The notes beneath the pieces are model-generated. The model was not told where the DNA came from. It saw only the letters and a program-made list of their open reading frames with translations, and ran no database searches. A stretch of DNA of 64,000 nucleotides from the NCBI GenBank assembly GCA_037447655.1, contig JBBHKE010002621.1:1-64000 (forward strand). Direction: 5' to 3'. Positions 10,301 through 19,700 of the stretch are shown piece by piece. The stretch is from Zygnema cylindricum. Lineage: Eukaryota > Streptophyta > Zygnematophyceae > Zygnematales > Zygnemataceae. Position numbers and translations under genes: made by a program. Position 1 is the stretch's first letter. Each line of letters begins with the position of its first letter.

Positions 10301-11732
10301 CATTCCCATACTTAGCTGTAAAGACTCCCTTTCTGGTGAAGGTATCAAACTCTTTGTCATCTAACACAAACGTAGAGACAAGATTTTTACTCAGCTGAGG
10401 AATGTAAAGTACATCTGAGAATGTAAGTATAGAGGTCTTACCCTCCACTAAGACTTTCAGATCTACTGATCCCACTAGATTTGTAGTAACCACTCTCCCA
10501 TCCCCATACTCTATCTCTACAGTAGGAATCTTTCGTAGCTTAGTGAAGAGTTCTTTATCACGGCACATATGCATGGATGCACCTGAGTCGATGATCCATC
10601 CTTCCTGTGGAGCTTCCCGAATCGCTCCAAGGGCACACTTCTGCCTCCGAGGGATCTCCTTCTCGTCCAGACTCTCGTCAAGAAGAAGCTCCCCATCCTC
10701 CTCAGAAGACTCATCCTCGATTTCTTCTGACACTTTTGTAACCACAAGTGCCTTTTTCTTCCCTCCGGAAGAACCCCCTCCACGGTTTTCTTGGAGCCTC
10801 AGCTCTGACAACTTGACACAATCTGCAATAAAGTGTCCCGGCTTTTTGCAATAATGACAAAGACCCTTTGGGGGCCTCTGTCCCCCAGAATTATCTCTTT
10901 CCCCTCTATAAGGTTTCTTCGGATCCTTCCCCCATCGGTCCCCTCCTGCTGCTAGAGCTTGAATGCTCTTTCCTCCTCTGCTAATTTCCATTGTGTTTTC
11001 CTGCACAAGTATCATCCTGACTACTCTGTTCCATTTCTATGAACTATCAGGCATTCCATGTACTCGGTACACTATGTTTTCGAACTCATCTGGTAATTTC
11101 ATGATAAGGGTGTTAACTTTCATTTTCATTGTACCTGTCCACCCGGCACTTTCCATTTCCATATACAAACAAGAAAGATCATTACAGTAATCTAACATCT
11201 TTCCTCCTTTGTAAGTGTAACTCAATAGCTTTTGCTCAGCCAACTGGAGCTCCTGAATAGTTCCAGCTCTATAAATCTCCACCAAACTCTCCCACAATTC
11301 CTCTGCCTTGTAAATGTGAAGATGAGGAGTGGCCAAACCTTGAGTGAGGTGCCTCAAAATGAAGTTCTTGGCAGCCATGTTTACATCCTCCCACATTTGA
11401 GTATCGTTCTCCACGGTCTTCACGGTCGCCGTTCCCGATACTGTGGCAATAGGAGTGAGGGGTGTCTCCTTCCCTTTCTCCTTTTCGGACACACTGCTGT
11501 CCCCATCATCTGCCTCCTCCGCTGAGGCAGCCGTTGTTGCAGAAAACCTTACTCCCCCAAATCCTGGTGGAGTTCCCGAAGGTGGACGTTTCACTTGTCC
11601 ACTGACGATACCCCAGTATCGTTTTTCACACAAAGCTCCCATCATCATGGCTTCCCAATAGATGAACCTTGATCCATTGAAGGTGGGCACCCTAGAGGGT
11701 GGGCCCATAACCTGCAATTCTGTGTCCTCCAT
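7381..11732 (-). pseudogene. Cop-A gag-pol, disabled
   Basis: This is a Copia polyprotein read from ATG 11732. In order it has a UBN2-type Gag, a zinc knuckle CHYCKKPGHFIADC, a protease with DSGAS, a GAG-pre-integrase HKRLGH motif, an integrase core (DLVHTD, SDNGGEY, NGVAERLNRT), a reverse transcriptase with YVDDLLVL, and RNase H ending near PVPSPKLIYC. The domain order protease-integrase-RT-RNase H is diagnostic for Ty1/Copia. Three lesions break it: TAG after MPDSS at 11037-11039, TGA at 10266-10268 just before MFRLNLSNE, and a frameshift in a GA-run near 8061-8090 between SIEERE and KTIPYRQ. All else is close to Cop-B, so loss of function is recent. Confidence 0.93.
11698..11712 (-). promoter_or_regulatory. 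Half-tRNA primer-binding site of Cop-A
   Basis: GGTTATGGGCCCACC immediately follows the CA end of the 5' LTR. It is complementary to the anticodon stem-loop of initiator tRNA-Met rather than to the tRNA 3' end, the arrangement known from Drosophila copia and yeast Ty5. It lies inside the gag reading frame and is translated as VMGPP after the LTR-encoded MEDTELQ. Confidence 0.85.
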
Positions 11733-11827
11733 TGGACTACAGAATACAGGAAGCCTCTAGATAGTATTTAACTAACCCACTTTAAGCCACGACCACTTCT
11801 GCCCAAGAAGGCAAACTGAGAATTTGA

Positions 11828-11862
11828 CTGCACCCCTGTGTAGCGTGGACTCCCCTGAGTCC
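11828..11862 (-). promoter_or_regulatory. Two-hairpin leader motif, Cop-A 5' LTR
   Basis: GGACTC-AGGG-GAGTCC is a perfect 6-bp stem, followed by CTACAC-AGGG-GTGCAG with one mismatch. It lies about 100 bases upstream of the gag ATG at 11732, so it is predicted to be in the 5' leader. Confidence 0.78.
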
Positions 11863-12427
11863 GTAGCAAAAAAAATCACTGAAAACGGCCAACCAGGCGA
11901 TAAGTTATGAGCCGGCAAAAATGCCAATTTATACAAAGCTCTCTTAGAGAGAGGTGTCTGTCTACCAAATATTTCCTAAGTCCTAAATCCCTCTCACAAC
12001 CCCTATCTACTAAAGTACGAACCAATCGTATTACTGTAAAGTACAGAAAGGTACTATGGGCGATGTACTTTCTGTACGGCCGGTGTACGACAAGGCTCTT
12101 GAGTGGACGCGTGTCATTTTTCCACTTGTCCGTACTTCCTCCGGAATTCCCGCGACCGAATGTCATCCTTCCACGCGGCGCCACGTCATGCCACGTCCAT
12201 AAAATCCAAAGTGACCATTCCGCGATCTCGGCGACGACGTGCACCGTCGGATTAAATCCGACATTAAATGTCGACCGTTAAAAGTGTATGTTTCATTTGT
12301 TTCGTGCGAAATGACGTTTCGCACTAAACCTTAACAAGTTCTATGTTCGTTTCGTTTCATATTCCAGTTAGATCATTTCGGTACTATACAACAGTTTATA
12401 TATGAATGAAACCCTATATAATATAAC

Positions 12428-12513
12428 GGACTTCTACGACAGACAGGTTAGAGCTAACGGCTATGCCGCGCTCTACCGGTCGGGGGTTCGAGTCCTGCCG
12501 GACTCAACCTTTT
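12428..12513 (+). promoter_or_regulatory. tRNA-like module in the Cop-A 5' LTR
   Basis: This is the same module as at 7080-7165, with box A-like TACGACAGACAGG from 12435, box B GGTTCGAGTCC at 12485-12495, and TTTT at 12510-12513. It is antisense to the element. The transcript would stop a few bases past the T-arm. Confidence 0.55.
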
Positions 12514-13497
12514 GTTGAGAGTGACTTAAGTCACTCTTTAGTCCTTCCTATGGAGCTGAGGCAGCCATGGCTCCATCGCTCTCTCTCTCTTTCAGTGACT
12601 ACAACAAGTATGGGGGAGAGAGAGAAGAGATGGAGGCAGGCTGCCATCATTTCTTATATATGTTTCCGCTAATTTATTTTAAACTAGAAAATACAAAAAA
12701 CTACTTATTTCAACAGGGTGCGTCTCCATGTACTTAAAACTTAGAGAATTTACTTTGTTTTTTAGCGCAGATCCGGCGAACCGGATTTCGGGTGTCCTTA
12801 TGAGTACCAAACGAAGTTGTCACTTAAAGGGTGTGACGATTGTATACTTCGACAATGCCTGTGACGGCTGTCGACATGTACAATCTGTGATGACGCACGC
12901 TATTTTTGTAACTGCTTGTGACGTCGCATGACTTTTCGTGACATTGTAGATGTTTCGCCATCCAACCTGTGCCGTTTCACGGTTGAAGAAGATGCACTTT
13001 GCCTTTGCGTCTCTTGTCCGCTTGACGTGAAATGGCATCGGATCTTAAGACCCCTAGCGAAATAAAATCCGTACCAAGCGCAAACGGACAAAACCTAACA
13101 AATTGTTTACTTTGCTTTGTCGTTCCTAAACGCAAACGGACAAAACATAGCGGATTATGCACTTTTCCTCGTTGCTTGAATTCTTTTGAAATTTCCTGAA
13201 AAAAAATTACACTTGCGATTACGTGTTTCTATTTGTTTTTCAAAAATTCTTTGTTTTTAAACACATCTTCTCTGTGTTTTAAAGAAAATTTTGAAGATGA
13301 CATTTTTTGGCGTGGCTGTGGGTCGAAGAACACAAAACAACAACATGTAGTACATCTTAAATTCGATGATGACGCAAAATGTACTTCTAATTTTCTCTAT
13401 TTTTTTGTACGGTTGAAACTTACGCGGTATGGCTTTTAGTTTTACAAGAAAACGACAGAAAAAAACCCTTACTTAGGCACATGGAGACACACCCTAA

Positions 13498-14200
13498 GGA
13501 ATCACAAAAAAAAAAGACACGGGGAAAAATCAAGAAAGCAAAGGTGGAAAAAAAAGAACTGTACAATACACCGCCAATCGCTATTAGCGTTGTATACGCT
13601 AATTACGTCCCATTTTTTTATTATTATTCTCCATTAGTGTAGTTCATTCTATTTTTTTCTTTACTCTATTTAGGGTTAATTTCCAAAACGATAGTATGTT
13701 TTCGCATAAATAGTGTGGTGTACGGTCGTTGTCAGACGGTAAAAAAATGTACCTTTTTAAGTGAAAAACGTTAATTAATGAGTTTTAGGAACCTCGGACG
13801 CATGAGAACATACGCTCTAAAAAGTGGATGAAATCGGGTCATTAAATATCATGTTCGAACATATCCGTCCAACAACCACGTTTGGACAATGTGAATATCA
13901 AACATATTTGCACATGCAATGTCATTTAACTCAGTAAAGAACATAACTGTGTCAAATGTTGTGTGGGTGTATAACTGTAAACTTTGATATTTACGGTTTC
14001 AACTCCAAGTAAGTTCCTAGTAATTAGTTAGAGTGATTATTAATGCTATTTTGTGGTTTTGGGTAATTTGGCGTAAATGTTTATGCTATTAAGGTGATAA
14101 TTGTCCCATTTAGTATAAAAGTCTATTGTAAAATGGTGCCGAACATAAAATATAGTAAACGTTTATGTAAATATGGTTTGATATGCCAAAAAAACCTCAA
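13498..14200. other. AT-rich non-coding interval
   Basis: No gene, terminal repeat or conserved motif is recognised. A-runs and T-runs dominate. It may include eroded 3' sequence of the Gypsy element that starts to be readable at about 14212, but I see no LTR edge. Confidence 0.4.
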
Positions 14201-14211
14201 TTAGGGGTTAT

Positions 14212-15471
14212 TCATTGAATTAAATAGAATACAATAACAACATTTGAGGATGGTGATATTTGGGGCAAAGAATTGCCAAATGTGGACAGACCGCAAAAAA
14301 AAAGGGTTCCTTCTTGACGAATCACAACCAACCGTTTTTTGAACCTTTGGTATCTGGCGCCTCCGGCCCAAAAAGCAGTCCTCTCTCGGTGTTTCGGCTC
14401 CATTGCAATCTGGTGGAATCCATTTTTCATATCCAAAGTAGAGTAAATGGTGGCCCCAGCAAGAGGGTCGAAAATCTCTTCCGGGGTTGGCATAGGATAA
14501 CGGTCGGAGACAGTTGCCTTGTTGAGCATCCGATAGTCCCCACACATTCAGAAATCTACAGTTTTTCCGGAGGAGTCTTTCTTTGGCGGGAGCACGGTTG
14601 GTGAGGCAAACCCATGTAGTCCTGTACTCTCCTGAACCAGCCCAGCTTCCACCATAGTTTGCACCTTTGAAGTGAAGAACTCCTTCTCCTTGAAACCGAG
14701 AGGGTACTGTTTCTGCCAAACAGTAGCCGTCTCCTCGATCAGGTCAATCCGAAAAGGAGTCCCCTTATAGATCCCTACATCTGTGTCAGACCAGGCGAAC
14801 ACCTGCCAGTTCTTTTCTAACAGCTTGGAGAGCCGGGCCTTCTACTGTGGGTCTAGCTGTTCACCTAGAGTCCAGTCCATCTTCCCAGGTTCCACTGCCG
14901 CCAATGCTTCCAGTGGTCTACCCAAGAGAGAGATGTCGAAGGTCAGCTCTACCTGTGGGTCGGTCCCTTGTTCGGCTGTTATAACGCTGCTGCTGTCAAC
15001 TTCCTCTAAGCTGTCGTGTTCTGAGACTCCGTTCCCCCCCACTAAGGAAACTCTTGGGTCCAGTGTGCCATTGCTCCCCCCCACTGAGGAAGTTCCTGGG
15101 AATTTGGTGAATGTGAATTTTTCCCTTCTTGTCTCTCTCCCCCCCTCGAGCTTTAGAGTTGCTTACATGGCCAACAACTGTGGAGCTTGAAGGTATGTTG
15201 TCCGTGATTTTGGAGACTGAAGGCTTGAGAATGCAAGAGAATGTTTCAGCATCCAGGAAATTGCATTTAAATCCATGCTTTGTCCGATTAAACTGCACCT
15301 TTTTGAGGCCGATACCCCTGGCGCAGCTGTGGTTCCCTATTGAAACCCCATTGCTTGTTCCCGTTCTGTAATATGCGGCCTGTCCACGTGGCGGTTGTAT
15401 TGTCAAAGATCATTCCTGGTGCGCCCTTCCCGTAAGCCTGGCTGTTAGGAAAGGATACCAGAGTTGGTAGG
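14212..15471 (-). pseudogene. Gypsy protease/reverse transcriptase remnant
   Basis: The recognisable part is the RT N-terminus: NWQVFAWSDTDVGIYKG, then GLVQESTG and PTVLPPKKDSSG, a TGA at about 14545-14547, then MCGDYRMLNKATVSDRYPMP and STLDMKNGFHQIAMEP. This is the Ty3/Gypsy pattern (compare W.MC.DYR.LN and S.LDL..G.HQI). Upstream, the acidic linker and the protease-like part lie in different frames, with a stop just before KARLSKLLEKNW. The sequence loses similarity after YQRFKK, before the catalytic YxDD, so it is truncated and non-functional. Confidence 0.8.
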
Positions 15472-15888
15472 GCAAATTGGATCCGGTGCATGTTGTTGGA
15501 GTAGCAAGCAACAAAAAGTAGTTGCTCAGTCCACTATGGAGGCTGAATACATGGCTTCCTGTGCTGCCACCAAAGAATTAATATGGGTTAAATCCCTACT
15601 TGAAGAACTTGGGTTCATGAAGTCTGGAACTCAAAATGTTTTTTGTGATAATCAAGCTGCTATCTCGTATTGCAGCTAATCCGAAACATCACTTCAAAGC
15701 TAAGCATATGGATATTAGACTAAGCTTTGTCAGAGAGAAGGTAGAAAATAAAATTATTAAACTGGTTCATAAAACTGATAGAGAAATGATTGCAGACATG
15801 ATGACAAAAGCAGTGCCTTCCCCTAAGTTGATTTATTGCAGAGAAAACTGTGGATTAAAATTGAAAAGTGACTAGGAATTAAGGGGAG
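15472..15888 (+). pseudogene. Truncated RNase H tail of a tandem Cop-B unit
   Basis: It matches 20804-21209 with only a few differences. These include one extra base near 15667 (ATCTCGTATTGCAG against ATCTCTATTGCAG) that shifts the frame between QAAIS and AANPKHH. The reading starts at IGSGACCWSSKQQ and runs to the same stop before the LTR. It has no start or promoter of its own and is a by-product of the odd insertion structure. Confidence 0.9.
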
Positions 15889-16025
15889 TGTTGAAAAGAG
15901 GTAATTAATAGTTCACTTCCCTATTTTAGTTTTGTTTTAAAGAAAGAGAGTGAGGATCAAAGGCGCGCCATGGCTGCCGCCATATTTAGAAAGTGGCAGT
16001 TTTTGCAGATAAGGGTATTTTGGAT

Positions 16026-16106
16026 AAAATGATGCCTAGGTCTAGATTTGAACCTGTGACCTCTAGAATCTTTATAGCCTAACGCCTTAACCATTAAGGC
16101 GTTACG
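16026..16106 (-). promoter_or_regulatory. tRNA-like module in the Cop-B 5' LTR
   Basis: On the minus strand, CGCCTTAATGGTTAAGGCG forms a D-arm-like stem with box A character. It is followed by an anticodon-arm-like CTATAAA loop, box B-like GGTTCAAATCT (complement of 16044-16054) and a T-run (complement of AAAA 16026-16029). The order and spacing are those of a tRNA gene. From memory it resembles an Ile-UAU type most. The T-stem is broken, so I do not call a functional tRNA. Confidence 0.55.
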
Positions 16107-16549
16107 AAACGATACACGTGACGGGTTTCATAAATATATAAACATTAACGAAACAGCTAATTAACAGCAGACTAACCAAAATGAGCAATTTCTGCATGTA
16201 CGCGAATCTGAACCGTGTAAAATATGTTTTGATCGGACGGCCGGCATTAAAGCCGCCACGCGAAGTGAGCTTTTCGGCGGCATACGGATATAGCGTCACG
16301 CGGTGCCACGTGGCGCCACATTATTTGATACCGGAGAAGATGGGAGGAGGAACCATGGCTTTCGATATGACAGGTGTCACCTTGTAGACCTTGTCGTACA
16401 ATAGTTGTACAATAAGTACATCGCCCATTGTACCTTCTTGTACTTTATAGTGTTCCTATTGGACTAGGGTTTAATAGTAGGTAGTCGTGAGTAGGCAGAC
16501 CGAGACTTAGTAATATTTAGGTACCTCTCTCTCTAAGAGAGCTTGTAAC

Positions 16550-16556
16550 TATAAAG
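16550..16556 (+). promoter_or_regulatory. TATA box of Cop-B
   Basis: TATAAAG sits just downstream of the GAGAGC repeat and about 200 bases before the gag ATG at 16760. Equivalent boxes occur at the same place in the other LTRs: 6579-6585 (minus), 30596-30602 and 63715-63721. A start site about 25-30 bases downstream would put the two hairpins in the leader. Confidence 0.65.
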
Positions 16557-16620
16557 GTCGTCTTTGACCAGCCATAACTTACTGCTCGGGTGAGCAAATT
16601 CACTGATTCTTTTTGCGTTT

Positions 16621-16653
16621 GACTCAGGGGAGTCTTGTCCTCACAAGGGTGAG
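16621..16653 (+). promoter_or_regulatory. Two-hairpin leader motif, Cop-B 5' LTR
   Basis: GACTC-AGGG-GAGTC is followed by CTCAC-AAGG-GTGAG. The second stem is different in sequence from CTACAC/GTGTAG in the other families yet still pairs, which is compensatory change. Confidence 0.8.
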
Positions 16654-16759
16654 AGTGGTCAGAATATTTGTGTGCCTGGGCGGCGCTTATTCAGCGGGAA
16701 AGTAGAAGGGGCAAATATTATCCTAGAGGCTTTACATAGGCTGCTCATTCTGTGGGTCA

Positions 16760-19700
16760 ATGGAGACCACAGAATTTCAGGTTATGGGCCCACCCTCTAG
16801 GGTGCCCATATTTGATGGATCAGAATTTCTTTATTGGGAAATGATGATGGAGGGAGAACTATTTGAGAAGCATTTATGGGGCATAGTGTCTGGACAAATT
16901 CGATGCCCACCTCCACCTGGGTTTGGAGGGACACGTTTTTCTGGCACCTCCGCCTCTACAGTTGGTAGAACAGCTGCCACCATCACCGAGGATGAAGATG
17001 AGGAAGGAGAAGAGATTGTCATGGAAGGAGAAAAGGAAAGAGTTGCAACTCAAGTAACACCATTGCCGAAGGCGATACCGACAGCAGCACCACCAGCAAC
17101 AACGACAAGGGTTCAGACCGAAAGATCAGAGTATGAAAAGTGGAACTACAAAGACAAGGTTGCTAAGCTCTTAATTCTTAAAAGTGTAGCAAAGGGCATT
17201 GCCATTCCCCTTATGCATGTCAAATCTTCATCTCAAATTTGGATATCACTAGTTAACAAATATAAGAGTGGATCATTGCAGCAGCAACAGTTGGCAGAAA
17301 ATAAGATTGCAGCTTATACTTATAAGGGAGGAAGTATGGATAATTATTGCAATGATTTAGGAGCATTGTTTGGAGAGTTAGAGAGTGCAGGTAACTCATG
17401 GTCTGAGAGACAAAGAGTGAACACATTAATGATGAAACTACCTGAAGAGTATGAGAATATCATTAACCGATTGCAGGACATAGGAGATAGCAATTGGAAT
17501 TGGGATGACACTGTGGGAATGATTTTAGTGAAAGAAAGCACCATAGAGCTTAGGAGAGGGAGTCCAAGTGTTCAAGCATTGTCTGCAGGAGCTGATTGGC
17601 GGAAGCGTGATGAGGAGAGAGGGAAAGATCCTTATCGAAACTTTGGTGGAAGAGGACAAGGAGGTGGCAGATTTGATAGACAGGGGAGAGGAACTTCTCG
17701 AGGAGGATTATGTCACTTCTGCAAGAAACCGGGACACTATATGGCAGATTGTGTCAGACTTGCAGATCTTCGACTGAAAGATGGTCAAGGAACTTCAAAG
17801 GACGGAGGAAAGAAAAAGGCTTTCCTGACTCAAGTTCTTGATGAGGAAGTGGAAGGAAAAACTGAACCTGAAGAGGAGCTTGAGGAGCTTCTCCTTAATC
17901 CGAAAAACACTGAAAAGCATGTCGACATTCCACGGAGACAAAAGTGTGCTTTCGGAGGTAAGAGGGATCCACCCGAGGATGGGTGGATCATAGACTCAGG
18001 GGCTTCAATGCATATGTGCAAAGATAAGCGGTGGTTCACTAAACTGAGAAAGATCCCAACAGTTGAGATAGAGTACGGAGATGGTAGAGTAGAAACCACA
18101 AGTCTTGTTGGAACTGTTGACTTGAAGGTTCTAGTTGATGGAAAGGCCTCAATTGTAACACTCTCAGACGTTCTTTACATTCCACAACTTAGCAAGAACC
18201 TAGTCTCAACAGTTGTCCTAGATGAAAAGGAGTTTGAAACAGGAACTAGGAAAGGAATCTTCACAACAAGCTTTGATAATGAGGTTTATTTCATAGCTGA
18301 GAAGGGCAGTCAAGGAATGTTCAGAATTGTACTTTGCAATGAAAAGAGTGTTCTCTACTCGTGTGCAAGTGAGATGATGCTTTGGCATAAAAGGTTGGGG
18401 CATGTGCATCTAGATAGATTAAAGAAAATGAAGAAAAATGGAATAGTGGAGGGTATTACTTTTGAAGATGATGAGACCTTTGATGATTGTAGTGGATGTG
18501 CCCAAGGGAAGATTCATAGACTTCCATTTCCAAAGGCAACCACATTTAGGAGAGAGAAAGTATTAGATCTAGTTCACACTGATGTTTGGGGACCTGCTAG
18601 GTATGCCTCACATGGGGGGAAAAGATGGATGTTAACTATCACAGATGATTGGTCTAGATACACGAAGGTATACTTTCTCAGACATAAGTCAGAGGTATTA
18701 AGATGTTTCAAAGAGTATAAAGTATGGAGTGAAAAGCTACATGAAACCACAATAAAAGAGATAAGAAGTGATAATGGGAAAGAATACACCTCAAGGGATT
18801 TTGAAGAATATCTTAAAGAAGAAGGAATTCATCATGAGAAAACTGTTCCCTATAATCCGGAACAAAATGGGGTAGCAGAAAGAGTGAATAGAACTTTAGG
18901 AGATATGTCCAGAAGTATGTTAAGTGATAAGAGGATAGGGCTGCAGTTTTGGGCTGAGTCTATGAACTATGCTAATTTCATCAAAAATAGAGTCCTAACT
19001 TCAGCAAATAAAGAGAAAACTCCGTATGAGAGGTGGACAGGAAGAAAGCCTGATTTGTCTAGTTTGAGAGTGTTCGGAAGTCAAGTCTACAGTTTGGATT
19101 CCGATAAGACTAAATGGAAGTTAGAGGGAAGAGGGAAACCAGGATATCTTGTAGGATATGATGAGAGCACAAAAGGATACCGAGTGTATGACTTGAAAAA
19201 GAGAGATATAATTTTGGTAAAACACATAGTGGTGATGAATGAAGAGAAGTCCATTGATCCATTCAAATATAATAAGGAAGTCAAAATCAGATTTGAAACG
19301 GATCAGTTTTCTGACTTTGACTTTGAAAATGAAGAGAAGGAAGAGGGAGAAAAAGAAAAATCTGCAGATCTACCAAAGGAGAAGGAGGAAAGGACAACAT
19401 CCGAGGCAACGCCACAATACGAAGTGGAAACCGATGAGGAACTTGATGAGACACCGGAATTGGAAGATAGGGAAGCTGAAAATTTCCCAAAACGAAACCT
19501 AAGAATGCCTTCCATACCAGCGTCCGATTTTGAAGGGGGAAGAAGAAGTAGTAAACGACTTCAAGAAAGACAAGTAAATAACCAACTCACAAAGATGTCT
19601 CACCCAGATGAACCTCAAACATACTTAGAGGCCATAAACACTCCAGAAAGTAGGCGGTGGATCACAGCTATAAATGAAGAAATGGCCTCTATCATGGAAG

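Larger units (their letters stand above)
6365..12715 (-). mobile_element. Cop-A: complete, disabled Ty1/Copia retrotransposon
   Basis: Two LTRs of 1003 bp (6365-7367 and 11713-12715) flank a gag-pol region, with the 5-bp target duplication GGGTG at 6360-6364 and 12716-12720. Each LTR starts TGTTG and ends CA on the element strand. About ten single-base differences separate them by eye, roughly 1 percent, so insertion is fairly recent. The primer-binding site directly follows the 5' LTR, and a purine-rich tract lies next to the 3' LTR at 7368-7380. Gag-pol carries two stops and one frameshift, so it is not autonomous now. Confidence 0.95.
11713..12715 (-). repeat. Cop-A 5' LTR (promoter LTR)
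   Basis: This is the same length and layout as the partner at 6365-7367. It supplies the element's promoter and, unusually, the gag start codon: ATG lies at 11730-11732, 17 bases before the LTR end at 11713. The first seven Gag residues (MEDTELQ) are therefore LTR-encoded. Confidence 0.93.
6360..13494. mobile_element. MITE split by the Cop-A insertion
   Basis: Without Cop-A, the left end would read GGGTGCGTCTCCATGT (6360-6364 joined to 12721 onward). The right end at 13479-13494 reads back as GGGTGTGTCTCCATGT. The right flank is TAA (13495-13497) and the left flank CAA (6357-6359), which may be a mutated TAA. The body (12721-13494) shares internal strings with the element at 3810. Cop-A landed within the first five bases of the terminal repeat, so GGGTG is both element end and Copia target duplication. 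Confidence 0.65.
15889..16779 (+). repeat. Cop-B 5' LTR
   Basis: It starts TGTTGAAAAGAGG and ends CAGAATTTCA, 891 bp. In order it contains CCATGGCTGCC (15968-15978), an antisense tRNA-like module (16026-16106), a GTAC-rich block (about 16390-16450) with TCGTACAA, a CTCTCTCTCTAAGAGAGC repeat, TATAAAG (16550-16556), the two-hairpin motif (16621-16653) and the gag ATG at 16760. It drives gag-pol. Confidence 0.95.

Noticed and set aside
14212-15471. Caulimovirus-type RT (endogenous pararetrovirus)
   Set aside because: RT motifs and the large CCHC-containing gag upstream fit Ty3/Gypsy. No movement or coat protein features are seen.
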